Shown in pieces: positions 34,876 to 47,108 of a DNA stretch of 64,000 nt (the stretch's first letter is position 1; every line of letters starts with the position of its first letter). A model generated the notes under the pieces. It made no database searches. It was not told the origin of the DNA and worked only from the letters and a program-made list of their open reading frames with translations. The DNA is from Globodera rostochiensis (taxonomy: Eukaryota > Nematoda > Chromadorea > Rhabditida > Heteroderidae): assembly GCA_018350325.1 (NCBI GenBank), contig JAEVLN010000058.1:62001-126000 (forward strand), read 5' to 3'. A program made the translations under genes and the position numbers.

Positions 34876-37800
34876 ATGGATGATATTGGAACTGGCAATT
34901 TAGCATATGAAGAGGTAAGGTATGGAATTATTTGTATTCAAATGAATGATGTTTTATTAGATTGGCCGTGAAATTAATGAGGGTTTACAAGTTTCTGGAA
35001 AACCGCTGGATGAACGGCTTATCCATTTGGCCAAAGCGGAAGAAATGATCCTCAAACAAGACGGTACTTCTGTTCTCGATAATTTTCTGGACGAGATGGT
35101 TCAATTTATTCATGAGCGTGAGCAGAAGGTGCGCTGCTTTGTCATTTCGTTTATCGAGAAGGCTTGGTCGGTTTTGCCTTGTTCTTAGAATTAATTTTGG
35201 GCTACAGCAAAAATTAAGCAGTTTAATTAATATTTTTAGCAAGAAAGACTCCGAAGTATTCAAAAGAGCCATAGCAACATTAAACTGGGCAATGATTGAC
35301 CAATCGAGCGGCGTGATTGTGCATAAAAAGGTAATAATTCTTTTAGATGAATTTATGGAATTTTCAAGGTGATAAATACATGTTCCATAATTTACCCTGT
35401 CCTGCTGAGATGGGCTTCGCAGATGCGTTCAACGGACGTGGAAGCCAAGAATTGTTGGGAAGCGTTCAACATTTTAAAAAACAGAATAATGCAGACAGTA
35501 GACTCTGAAAATGAAGGGTAATTAAATCTCCTTCAAATCCCTCAAATCAAAGTTTTTTAGAATTAAAACGATGGCTTTCAAATTCCTCGAGATGCTGATT
35601 ATATGCCAACTCCCAAAGAATGAAGTTTTTCTCTAATTGAAATTAGAATTTTTCGTCCGTTTATAGTTCAGTGAAGTGCCAAAGTCTGGCATCCAGATGA
35701 GTTTGGATGAGATCGGTCGGGATTCGTTCATTTCGTGGCGACAACTCCAACTTGAGGCACAACACAGCTTTAACAATTTAATGGACCAAATTGCGTCTAC
35801 TCACATCACATCTCTGAACCTGGTCACTGCCATCTCGTGCATATGCAACATTGCCCGACAACGTCCCGAAAAAATGCCAGATGTAATTTTGCCTGATCTT
35901 TATTTAAAAAATTAATTGATTCTTCCCCTATTTAAGGTAATCGGTGCGTTGGAACAGTTGCACCTCAATTTGCCGCCCACTTTGGGTACGAGCCAAGTGA
36001 AAAGCGTTCGAAAAGAACTGAAAATGCATCTCCTAAGAATGCTGAAACATCCCGGCACTTTCACCTTGCACAACCTCCACCCTCGGATGAAGCAGTTGCT
36101 CATCGAGTTGGGCGCCTCTCAGTCCGAAACTCAGAGAGCGATGCCCGCTATTAGTGAAGTAAATGTTCTCATTAAAACCATTTTTACTCATTTGAATGGT
36201 TTTTATTTTGGATCGACGAAGCGCTTAAAAAGCGTTTGGCCGCCGCAACAGCGGTGGCGGTAGGCACTGCCCGTCAGTCGACGGCAGAACCGAAGAGACA
36301 AAGGAAGGAGCCGCAGCAGCAAGAAGAGGAGGATTTGGATTTGAGGGATATCAAACGGATCAAGGTCAGTCATCAGTCAATGAACAAATAAGCGTTTTTA
36401 TTGAATAATCGGAAATTACATGACAATTTTCCTTGGAAAAAGTGAACAGAAATTCCAATTTGTAAATCGCGACACCGATGATGAGAACTAACTTTATTTT
36501 TCTATTAAGTTGGATGAAGACGAATACGACGATGGGATCATTGACCTCTACAAACAATTGGACGACCCGGACTCTGCCAGTGCTGCCACTCAAAAGGCAA
36601 TTGATATTACCACGGATTTTGTGTTGGAAAGACTTTCCATTCACGTGGTCACCAAACTGGTGATGATCAGCCTCGTAAGTCTCTGTCTTTGTTTTTGAAC
36701 CGATTTGCCAACTTTTTTAGTACACTTTGCCGGATAAAATGCCCGCAGCTTTTGCTTCAAGTTACACTCCAATCGACGAGGCGGGCAGTCAGGCACAAAA
36801 CCAATAGCATTTTTAGAAATAACAAGATTAAACAGGCTCAGAAACGGCATTTGGCCAGAATGATGGCAATTCAAATGTTTGATTTTGCAGAGTTTGGACC
36901 ATTCCATACGTAGCCGATTATCCTAATTTTTTTGATTTTTTTGGATCGTGAAAATTGACTTAAGATTTTTTGTTACTGACTCTTAGACAGAGGAAAACAT
37001 TTTATTCCAGGACCCGAGAAGGTGAAGGACCGGGCATCCAGTACATAAAAGCTGAGAAGCAGAAGCTCTTCATGGGTTACAACAAATCAACTTTCAGTGG
37101 ATAGCCGTTTCTCATTTTAGAACGGCAAGCTGCGCGATCTGCGGGAGCCATTATTCCGCCCACACCCTTCACAGACCGATCTGGTGCTGCTGCTTCGACA
37201 TCAGCACAGTCGCCAAACGATGGGAGTTTTGCACAGCCTCAGGTGTGGATAGAATATATGCAAAATTGGGGTTGGCAGGGAATCAAAAAAAAATTTACAT
37301 CAAATTGACATTTTGCGCGCGAGCGCCGCCGAGAAAATTTAGGGATTTTTGATGTGTCAAGGGCCAAAAACTACAATTTTGCCATTTGGTTGCGTATTAC
37401 TGAATTAAAAAACTTAAGTTGCCTGTACAAAAAAAAGTGCGTCCACAAAATTGGAATTTGTTTAATTCAACTCGAGAATTGTTGCCAAAAGAAGCGGAAC
37501 AAATGACGCTCAGTACTTTTCAACGGATATTGGACAGCGAAAGTGATGTTAAAATTAATTTTAATTATTCACTGTTTTTTAATTTATTTATTTTAGAGAG
37601 GGCCGTGCAGGGCGGCGCTGGTTTGGCTCAGCAAAAAATCATCGTTCGATTGGTGACGCGCTTCAAATCGAATCTTTCGGCCGAAGTTGAGGCGATTCTT
37701 CAAAATTACATAATTGAGGACCAGAAATCGAGGGCTGATTTGGCCCTCCTTTGGCTTGCAGAACTTTTTGTCCAATGGATGGGGTATTTATTTTAAATAT

Positions 37801-39755
37801 TTTTACGTTTTTGTAAATGTAAAAATTAGCTCGTCATCATCGAATACTTCCCATCTTCAACTTACGGTCGAAGAACGAAAGGAACGCTACGACAGTTGCC
37901 TTTGCAGTCTTTTGTCAACTTTGTACGAACGCGGAGAGCACAAAGAAACGTTCGTTTGCCTAACTCAACTAATTTGTAAGAGAAGAAGTCGCGCATTCTC
38001 TGAGGGCATGTTTGGCTCGAATTGCCCACCCGCCCGACTTCTAAAATGTCCTTAAAAAACAATTTATCTTTGTTTAGTCTCTTCCACCGCATATTTCTCG
38101 AGGCCGCTTATCTGACTCCAACTTCTCTGAAAATCCTGCGGAAGGCCTGTCTGGACAAAGTCTCGTTTTAAATTAATGCATTTTGCAATAATTACTCCCC
38201 AAGGTTTATGGTGCGTTCGCAATGACAACCCTTCGCGAACTCATCCTTACTCGGGTCAAACAACGGCAAACATTGCTTAGAGTTCTCATGGAGTTTAATT
38301 ATTTTGAGCGCAATGACATCAAAGAACAAGTGACACATAGCGCCGTACTTTTAATGCCATGTTTTGAATTGTTTTTTCGTTTTAGTGCGTGAAAACGGTG
38401 AAGGAGCTTTTTCAGCTCGATTTTCTTCGCGGCGATGTACGGCAGTTTTTGGTAGAAATGGGTGAATATTTGGTGTATCCGACAGCCCCTCGGGTGATTT
38501 GGCACGCCAACGGAAGGGTCGAGAGGCAACTGGAGGAAGTGATCGAGGAGATGCCGTGGGACGAGAGTCTGATCCGTGCCGGTCTCTTTCTCCTCCTCTC
38601 TTTGCTACCGTTGGACCATTCTCTCCTCAACCATCTCGCCTCCGTTTACGCTCGTGCCGGTACCGAAATCAAACGGGTCAGTGATGGGGGGGGGAGGGCG
38701 TTCAATAATATTTTGTCGATTTGCAGATGACGTTCAAAAGCATAGAAGTTGCGATAAAGTCCATCGGAATGCATTCAGAGGAGCTGCTGAATATGATCAA
38801 CGAGTGTCCATCGGAGGCGGAAACTCTGGTCGCACGCATTGTCCATTTGGTAGTTCATATGCTAATGCTCATTGAATGAATGCTTTTTCTCTTCAAGCTC
38901 ACAGAGCGCACTCCCCCTTCTGCTGCGCTCGTTGACAGTGTGCGAAGGTTACATTATTCCCGGAACACGGACGTTCGCTCATTGATTCCAATTCTGACAG
39001 GGCTAAACAAGGCAACTTAAAATGTTTTGTCCAATTAACACTTTGTTTACAGGAAGAACTGTTCAAATTGGTCCCCAAATTTGTGCTTTCTGCGAAGAAC
39101 AGCAATTCAGTGCCTGCCTTCTTCAAAAAACTTTTGTTCGGCCGGCACATTGAGACAAATGAACCGCTGATCACCGCTCTGGAACTTCTGCTGGAGCTGC
39201 ACAGGATAAAGCCAAACAGAAAGGAGCAGGGCTTTTTGATTCAAAGTGAGGACGGCGAAAGTCTTAATAATCTGATAAATTTTTCCAAATTCACAGATAT
39301 GGACATTCTTCTGGTTGATGCTAACAAAGAGTTCACAATTGGAAAGGACGTCCTCGCCAACACTGGTGAATTTTCCATTTTTCCATTTTTCTCCTTCCTC
39401 CCCCCCCCCCCCGTAAATTCAAATTTGAATTTCCCCTAATTCAAATTTGAATTTCCCCTAAATCCAAATTTGAATTTCAGTGGAAACTTTGCTCAACGAC
39501 GACCCTTTGCCACCCGTCCTTTTCCACACCATCCAACGGATCCACGAGAACCATCCGGCCCTCAACGGCTTTTTGTCCAATGTTCTCATCAAAATAGCCG
39601 ACAAGCCCTGGTCGGACCGCGTCGAAGGCAAAGAATCGGTGTGGACAAAGTTTGTGCAATGCGCAAAGGCTGTTGGAGTCGCTGGCAGAATAAAAACCCC
39701 GGAAGATTTTCAAACAATTTGCGACATTCCACCCATTGACCAACCGATAACCTGA
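34876..39755 (+). CDS. SYMPK: Symplekin, scaffold of the mRNA 3'-end processing machinery
   Basis: Nuclear HEAT-repeat scaffold linking CPSF and CstF for cleavage and polyadenylation. Twenty-four exons: 34876-34914, 34961-35170, 35208-35330, 35369-35517, 35561-35624, 35667-35882, 35937-36153, 36222-36364, 36510-36674, 36721-36792, 36836-36876, 37011-37075, 37121-37242, 37419-37542, 37597-37783, 37830-37949, 38078-38159, 38204-38329, 38386-38676, 38727-38849, 38898-39011, 39053-39245, 39297-39365, 39481-39755. Phases agree; 1109 aa. Family signatures: CFVISFIEKA, YTLPDKMPAAFASSYTPI, QKRHLARMMAIQM, LAQQKIIVRLVTRF, MTTLRELI, SLIPILTGLNK and PSEAETLVARIVHLLT, in symplekin order. Two introns (36793-36835, 39012-39052) need GC donors to keep the alignment. 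AATAAA follows at 39786. Confidence 0.92.
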
Positions 39756-39785
39756 AATTCAATTGTTCTGTAAAGCGATCAATCA

Positions 39786-39791
39786 AATAAA
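39786..39791 (+). terminator. Polyadenylation signal of symplekin
   Basis: AATAAA 31 nt after the TGA stop at 39753-39755. Confidence 0.65.
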
Positions 39792-40968
39792 TATTTGTTT
39801 TACTGGTTACTTTGTCTTTCAACAAAATGGCAAGTTTTGTTTAGGAGAGAGCGATTTCTAATTGCTATTTAATGTTGTCTTACAAATTAGAGCCTTTACT
39901 TTAAAGTTAGGCCCCCGGGGAGACGAATAAACCCAAAAAGAGGGAGGGAGGGGGGGGGGGGGGGGGCTCGCTGAGACGGGTACATTTAAATTTCTGCGAT
40001 GCGCGTTAAGAATTTGTTCCAAATCGAGGTCGCTGATCACGAATATGACATCATCTAATCTATGACTTGAACATCTATGATTTTTTGAAAAATACAATTA
40101 TCATAGATTAGATAATGTCATATGCTGAATCTGATGTCGTATTCGGGATCAGCGACCTGAAGTTAAAATGGATACTTCAAAAGTCGCTGCCGAAAATTTT
40201 GAAATGGCCAATTCTGAATAAAAAAAACAGGTAAAAAGTGGAATTTTCAGAAGCGAATGAAAAGCATCGGTTTTAAACAAATGTATGAGCAGAAAACTGA
40301 CGTTTTTTGTTCAAAAACTTATAATATTAATAATTATTTTCAATTTTTTTGAGTTGATTAATCAGCTAATAATAAAATAGGCAAAGGTTTGTTTTATTTG
40401 TCTCAGAGCCTAAAAATGTTTGAACATTTTGTTAAAACAAAAGTCCAAGTCTTTGTTTCAAAAGGACGGAAGTTTAATTTCAAAATTGTTTAATAATCAT
40501 TTAATTCGATTGTTTGTTCGTAATTATTAACAATAAATATTAAATCAAACGATAAAATGTTTTCACTTTTCAATAATATTTTTAACCTTTCCTTCCAACT
40601 CAATTACCTAATTTGGAGAATTTGAGAGCTCTTTTTGTTGCTGAAATTTTAAGAATAAGCAAAGTTTTCTACAAATTTTTAGTCGTGTCTGAGTAAGTTT
40701 TTAAGTCAAAATCAAAGTCTACAGAATTTGCACGAATCTTTTTTCGTTTTTGGTATTGCCTTTTTGCGATTTTACCTCTCTATCAAAACGCTTTCATTCG
40801 CTAAATAATTTTAGATGCAAACATTTAACAATCCTTTACTAAACTTTAGAATTTTTCTAACTTAAATTTACAAAATTTAATTTCACAAAATATGTAATTG
40901 AATGATAGCATTTTGCGTAAATATTATTAAATTTTATTTTATTTATATAAAGTAAATTTTTACACCAA
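39792..40968. other. AT-rich intergenic spacer with a foldback element
   Basis: No coding exon. A G run lies at 39950-39966. A foldback occupies 40027-40158; the remainder is AT-rich and presumably contains the promoter of the downstream zinc-finger gene. Confidence 0.55.
40027..40158. mobile_element. 132-bp foldback (MITE-like)
   Basis: Begins AGGTCGCTGATCACGAATA and ends with the near-complement TATTCGGGATCAGCGACCT. The inner arms CATCATCTAATCTATGA and TCATAGATTAGATAATG pair as well. The whole unit could fold into one long hairpin; it could also be a structured RNA, but nothing supports transcription. Confidence 0.7.
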
Positions 40969-43900
40969 ATGACTTCTCCCGTTAATTACGACCAAATGCG
41001 CGAAATGACGCGCGATTTCCTTTTTCAAGGCGTTAGTGCCGTGGAGACAAACGCACTTTTTCAAGAAAAATTTGGCGTCGAAAATTCTCCGACACTTTGC
41101 ACGGTTAAAGTGGCTTCGATTATTAATTTAATTTGCTTTTAGATTTACAAATGGCGAAGAGAACATCGCGGAGGAGTGGTAAAATCAAATTAACACATAA
41201 AATTTATTTTTATTTTTTGGATTTTAATTTTTGGTAGTAAATTTGAATAAAAAAGCTTAACAATTTGTGTATTTCTGCTTAAATATTTACAAAAATTTCA
41301 CAAAATAAGACAAAACGCGGAATTATTCAAATTTTAATGAATTTTATTTTGGGGGGAGCGCGAAGCGAACGACCAAAATCCGTTGGAAATTTCCCGCGAA
41401 GATGGAGGAGGCCAAAAGGCGAATAAACCGTACAAGAAAGACTGCGACAAATATTGCGTGCCCTGCAACAGGGAAATGAGCAGCCGCCATTATTTTGAAT
41501 TGCATATGCTTAAGGTCCCCCTAAATTATTATGCTTAAGGTCCCCCTAAATTATTATGCTTAAGGTCCCCCTAAATTATTATGCTTAAGGTCCCCCTAAA
41601 TTATTATGCTTAAGGTCCCCCTAAATTATTATGCTTAAGGTCCCCCTAAATTATTATGCTTAAGGTCCCCCTAAATTATTTTGAATTGCATATGCTTAAG
41701 GTCCCCCTAAATTATTTTGAATTGCATATGCTTAAGGTCCCCCTAAATTATTTTGAATTGCATATGCTTAAGGTCCCCTTAAATTATTTTGAATTGCATA
41801 TGCTTAAGGTCCCCTTAAATTATTTTGAATTGCATATGCTTAAGGTCCCCTTAAATTATTTTGAATTGCATATGCTTAAGGTCCCCTTAAATTATTTTGA
41901 ATTGCATATGCTTAAGGTCCCCTTAAATTATTTTGAATTGCATATGCTTAAGGTCCCCTTAAATTATTTTGAATTGCATATGCTTAAGGTCCCCTTAAAT
42001 TATTTTGAATTGCATATGCTTAAGGTCCCCTTAAATTATTTTGAATTGCATATGCTTAAGGTCCCCTTAAATTATTTTGAATTGCATATGCTTAAGGTCC
42101 CCTTAAATTATTTTGAATTGCATATGCTTAAGGTCCCCTTAAATTATTTTGAATTGCATATGCTTAAGGTCCCCTTAAATTATTTTGAATTGCATATGCT
42201 TAAGGTCCCCCTAAATTTTTTTTGAATTCCTTAATATTTAATTTCATCGAAAACTTAAAAATTGCTTAACATTAAATTTCAAAAATTTACCAAAATTGCC
42301 CCCCCCCAATTTTTTCAATTAATTTTTAAATAAAAATCAAATTTCATTCATTTAGATTCACGACGTTTTTGTGGGCGATTCCAAGGCGCTTTATGAAGTT
42401 TTGGAAGCAATTGGCCCGGCGCGTGAAAAACAAATAATTTATCGGTCGGTGCCTTTCCGTCGCTTTCGGCCGAAAAATGCCAATAATTTCCCCCCCCCCC
42501 CCCGGCAGTTGCGACGCGTGTTTCGGCGGCGAATTGGACTACGAGTTACTCGAGGTTATTTATTTATTTAAAAAAATAGAAAAATAAAATTAAATCGAAT
42601 AAAGGTTCGCAATATTTTTGACATTTAAACAAAAGTGGCACCAAAAATGCCAAACAAAATCTGAGTTTATTTTGTTTAATTTTAGGATTTGCGGCGCCAT
42701 CGTTTGTTGGAACATGGCCAAAAAATGCGTGAAAAAATGGCGTTGCCGAAGACGAATAATAATTTGGAGGTCCAACGGGCAATAAATCCCCAATAAACAG
42801 TCACAAAATTCTTTTATTTAAATTGCTCTCAAAAAATTCGAATTTTTAAGGCATCCCCAAAATATTCGGAGACGGACTAATTTAAGCCGATTTTAATTGC
42901 CCCCCCCCCCCCCCCTCAAAATAAATTCGTTTTTTCCTTTTAGACGCCCCCCGCCGCCGCCGCTTTTCCCTCCGCCCGCCGGCGTTTTCGTTCGACCCCC
43001 AAAATTCGGCGCTGTCATTCGGCCGTTCCCGTCGCTTCGGCTTCGTTCGTCAAAAAAGATAATCGGTCGGCAGGGGAAAGTGCCAAAAACCTCCGGTAAT
43101 TCTCTAAATTTAATTTAATTTTTTATTTAATTTAATTTCTCACCGTTTTCAGTCGATCCGCGCGCGTTCCAAAACCGTCGCCAGCGTTGCTTCAGTCGCT
43201 TTTGGACGCGAAGGAAATGGGCAAAGACTTTTCGAATTTGAAGGGAATTGGGGACGATGAAAACGATGGTTTTCAAAAAAGTAAAAAAAGCTCAAAAAAA
43301 ACGATTGGTTTAGACAACGAAGCGGAGCCGATAGTGACCATAATGAAAGACGGACGAATTGAAGTTGAGGACCCGGACAGCAAAAAGGTGTTTTTGTTGT
43401 TATTTTGTGTTATGCTGGTGCGAATCGGTCGGAAACTTTAATTAATTCGCAGAAAAAGAACGATTTGGCCAACCAACCTCCGAAATTGTGCATTTTAAAC
43501 AAAAAAAGACATTTAAAATTACAAAATTCCAATGGCAAAGAGTTGAAGGAATTACAGGCAAAAAAGAATGCCGGGGAAAAGCGAATGTCGTCACCGGATG
43601 CTTTGGACGCCGCCGATTCAATGCTCAAACTCGCATTGACAGAACATAACAAAGTACGACAGACGCACGCACAAAAACAATTCAAAATATTTGAATTAAG
43701 TCCCGACAGAATGCCAAGATGCTTAAGAAAAGCGACGATTTACTGAAGAATTGCGAGGAGGCGACGGCCGCAGATTCAACGGAAGTTTCAGCTGAGAAAA
43801 AGCGGAAGGTGCTGCTTTTGTCCATCGGACCCCCCCCCCCTCTCCCAAATGGACCCCCCCCCCCTCCTCCCTCCCCCCCATGGACCCTCTCCCCTCCCCA

Positions 43901-44168
43901 AATGGACCCCCCCCCTCCCTCCCTCCCCCCCATGGACCCTCTCCCCTCCCCAAATGGACCCCCCCCCTCCCTCCCTCCCCCCCCATGGAGCCCCTCCCCC
44001 CTATTTTCTCTTTTTCAGTGTTCCACCGACGTCCGCCCGACTCTCTCTGTTCGACAGGACGACTGCACTTGGTTTGGCCACTCAGTCGCAGCATCGCTTC
44101 GCCAAATGCCCATTCACACAAAAGAATTGGCCAAAACGCGCATTCAGCAGGTGGTCGACTGTTGTTAA
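40969..44168 (+). CDS. Unrecognised C2H2-like zinc-finger protein with BESS-like C-terminus
   Basis: Probable nuclear protein, 463 aa; no family name recognised. Exons: 40969-41103, 41143-41178, 41359-41514, 42356-42444, 42509-42554, 42686-42769, 42944-43095, 43153-43387, 43453-43653, 43701-43808, 44019-44168; phases agree. The N-terminus (MTSPVNYDQMREMTRDFLF, IYKWRREH) looks helical. Two finger-like units follow: YCVPCNREMSSRHYFELH (CX2C..HX4H, exon 3) and CDACFGG..RRHRLLEH (exons 5-6). The middle is basic and Lys-rich with a short DGRIEVEDPD motif. The C-terminal FGHSVAASLRQMP and AKTRIQQVV resemble the BESS/MADF-associated interaction motif. This is inference from short similarity. The donor of exon 3 is duplicated in the array that follows; using any later donor would meet an in-frame TAA within eight codons. 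Confidence 0.72.
41504..42216 (+). repeat. Tandem array made from exon end plus 5' splice site (zinc-finger gene, intron 3)
   Basis: First about seven units of 25 bp (ATGCTTAAGGTCCCCCTAAA plus TTATT), then about fifteen units of 36 bp that add TTGAATTGCAT. The 36-bp unit equals the last 24 coding bases of exon 3 (reading YFELHMLK) plus the first 12 intron bases (GTCCCCCTAAAT). Every unit therefore carries an exon end joined to a donor. The 36-bp part reads open as a 12-residue repeat, the 25-bp part does not. Confidence 0.93.
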
Positions 44169-45500
44169 ATGGCATTTTACGGTCATTTTGCCTCCCTCCG
44201 CGGTAAAGGACGATTTGTTACTTTTTTTGGTAGCGAATCAGGTTAAAAATAGCGAGTTTCTTCAGAGGTTTTGTATCGATTCGCTAGTTTTGAAACGTTT
44301 TAATTCTTTTCTGACCTTTCTACCAAATTGACGCGCATTGTGAAGGAATGTTATAAGGATGGCCGATGAGTTGGTCACTGTTCGTTTCGCCACTGAAAAC
44401 ATGTTTAAAAAAAAGGAATAGCAAAACGTCCATTTGTACAGGGTGACCCAAAAGTCCTGCACCCTTACTTTTTATCATAACTTTTTTCAAACATAATCGA
44501 ATTAGACCAAAAATGATTCAAAATGTACAGAAAAACTTTTTTCAAACACAATCGAATTAGACCAAAAAATGATTCAAAATGTACAGAAAAGTGTAGAGAA
44601 ACAAGCAGGAAGTTTTAAAGTTCCCCACCTTGGAGGGGATACAGAGGCTGAGACGCGCGGAAAAATTTGCGCACAAAGCACGCAGCTCCTGGACGCATAT
44701 TTTTTCTCATTCCCGGGGAAGGGAGCGTCTAAGCCCACTCAAATTTTTGTGAGACCTGACACAGGCCCTTGACTCATTTTATGGGGTTAAGTCAAGAGAG
44801 TAAGGGGGTCATTCCTAAGCACCGATAAAACCGGGAAAATTGGCCCTGCAGCAGTCCTGGGCTTCTTTTGCCCGGTGGGCCGGAGCGGAGTCTTCTTGGA
44901 AATCCATTCCCTATTGCCGAAATGGCTAACTGTCCAAGGCTTCACGACGCATTTGAGAATTTCCTCCATGTATTAGTTTTTAGTGATTTTGACCCCATTT
45001 TCCACAAAAATCAAAGAATTTGTAATCCCTCCCCAAACCAAAAGAGAAGCGGGATGAAGGGAATGAGTCCAATGGCATTGGAAAGAGGAGATTCTGGAGC
45101 CCATATTTTGTCATTTTGGTCGTCGTGTGCCGCTTCGCTATGAAAATTTTTTTGCCCGTAAAAAGTTTGTCCTGAGCTGCGTGCCGCAGGAGGACCAGTC
45201 GAATTCTTTGAACCCTAACTTTTTTCATTTGTTTGATCGGAAGTTGTGCTTTTGCAGTTTGCAAGGCCTATCTCCCATGTCTCTCTTCAGGCCTGTATCT
45301 TGTGTCATTTTAAGCATTGAAATCCTTGGATTTTGGTCCACCCCAATTTGATGAGCTAACGGGTCAAGGAGTTGTTCACTGGCCGAGGTCTTCCATTACG
45401 TTTGAGGTCCTTAGTTGTCCCATACTCCCTACATAGTATTTGGGTCATACAACAGATGCGCAAGGGGGGGTCAGACCCCCCCCCCCCCCCCCCCCCCCTC
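44169..45500. other. Intergenic region with transposon-like debris
   Basis: No supported exon. At 44440 the sequence AGGGTGACCCAAAAGTCCTG resembles a Tc1/mariner-type terminus, but no inverted partner was identified. A direct duplication of about 55 bp (44480-44534, 44535-44590) follows. A C run of about 20 nt lies at 45477-45498. Confidence 0.45.
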
Positions 45501-45502
45501 CC

Positions 45503-46180
45503 CAACGCCGAAACGGGCCAACTCCGTCCCGCCAACTCCGTCCACAACTCCGTCCCGAGCCAACTCCGTCCCGACCAAACTCCGTCCCAGCCAACTCCGT
45601 CCCAGCTACAAATTTTAGATTCAAAAGAGTGATACTCTAAATTTTTCAAATTTCGAAAAAGCATAGAGGGGGACACTTTTGGTCAACATTTTTAAAAGGG
45701 TTTTTATTCTTAAATAGTCTAGAAATATGCTATTTAATGCACTGACTACGAATTCGTCAATAACAATTAAAAATTGAGAATTTAAAACGGTTTTTGAATG
45801 GGTTGAAAATTTTGAAAATTACGGAAAAAACGACTTCTAAGTAAGTACAAAGCCGGATTGGCTTAGGACTAAGCCTAACGAACACCAACCTAGGGTGGCT
45901 TAGGCCTAAGCCTAACGAACCCCAAGCTAGAGTGACTTACAAATAAACCAGATCAATCCCCATTTGATTATTAAAGGCATAGGGGCATTTCGGGCAATTA
46001 CCGAATGAACACTTAAATTTATTTATTTTGACTTCATTTGTTTAACTTTGAAAAAATCTTTGTCAAAATTTTTGTTTTTCTGAGGAGTTACTTTTTTGTA
46101 ACTGGGACGGAGTTGGCTGGGACGGAGTTGGGACGGGACGGAGTTGGCTCGGGACGGAGTTGGCGGGACGGAGTTGACCC
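45503..46180. mobile_element. Foldback-type element with inverted arrays of CAACTCCGTCCCG
   Basis: Left arm 45513-45606 carries five or six direct copies of CCAACTCCGTCCCG. Right arm 46100-46178 carries the inverse, CGGGACGGAGTTGG, about five times. The arms enclose about 500 bp of AT-rich DNA. Such tandem-repeat arms are typical of foldback elements. No transposase and no clear target duplication were seen. Confidence 0.7.
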
Positions 46181-47108
46181 CTACTCCCCAACGCCGCACT
46201 CGGGCACTCCCCACTGTAACAACCTCGCACCAAATTCCAAAATTTTTGAAAAAAAAATTTTTTTTCTCAGCGTAGGAAAAATAAAGAGAGAAAAAACATC
46301 GCAAATGTAATCTTTGGAGCAATTTTTTTTAACAAATTGAGTCAAAAACCCCAAAAAAATTTCCCGGAGCGCCTATCGGCGCCGCCGGACATCTCTCTTC
46401 TTAAAAAGCATCAAAAAATAAGCGAATTTTTAAAATTTTGGTCGCAAATCTGTTAACAAATAGAATAAAAAATTCCAAAATTTTCTGGGCGGCGCCTATC
46501 GGCACCGCCGACCCACCCGCCCCTCGCCTAAAAAGTAATTGGAAAAATCGTGCGAAAAAACACGGCGCTCAGTTGGCCTGTCATTTGAGCGCCGGCGCTC
46601 AAATGACAACCTCGCAACGCTCAAGCCGACCCCCGCCCCTTGCGCATCTATAATTTGGATCTTAAATGCGTTTTTTGGTTACCGGAATTTTTTTTGTGTC
46701 TGAGTGACGGTGCTTTTTTGATCCAAAAAAGTGTGGTCGGGAATTTCATTGTTGGTTAGGGATATTTGAATCTCGTTTAAAGGAGATGATAGAGAATTGT
46801 TTTCAGTGACGAACTGATAGGGAACCTTTAAAGGGTCTTTTATCAACGACCGGCTTCTCTTTTAAGGTCATTTACGAGTGCACCTCGCCAAGCGTCCAAG
46901 AGGCTGTCGTGGACACGGGTGCTAATGTCAAAGAAGGATCGTCCCATCGAATTGCTGGCTTTGAGGGAGTGGGCCAAGAATCATTTGCCCTTCGATCGTT
47001 TTGAAAAGTGCCATTTAATTTTCGTTGAGCTTTCCTTTGTCATTGCTCAGAGTTTATGTTATTTATTGGAAAAGCATTGATTGATTTCTGTTAAGTGACA
47101 TTTTTGGG
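46181..47108. other. Spacer with two dispersed palindromic repeat copies
   Basis: Copies of the GGCGCCTATCGGC palindrome at about 46367 and 46489, an 18-bp hairpin TTTGAGCGCCGGCGCTCAAA near 46585, and otherwise no recognised feature. A short open stretch at 46860-47010 (STSPSVQEAVVD frame) could not be linked to any gene. Confidence 0.45.

Noticed and set aside
44440..45300. Complete Tc1/mariner element
   Set aside because: One mariner-like end (AGGGTGACCCAAAAGTCCTG) but no inverted partner and no transposase frame were seen.
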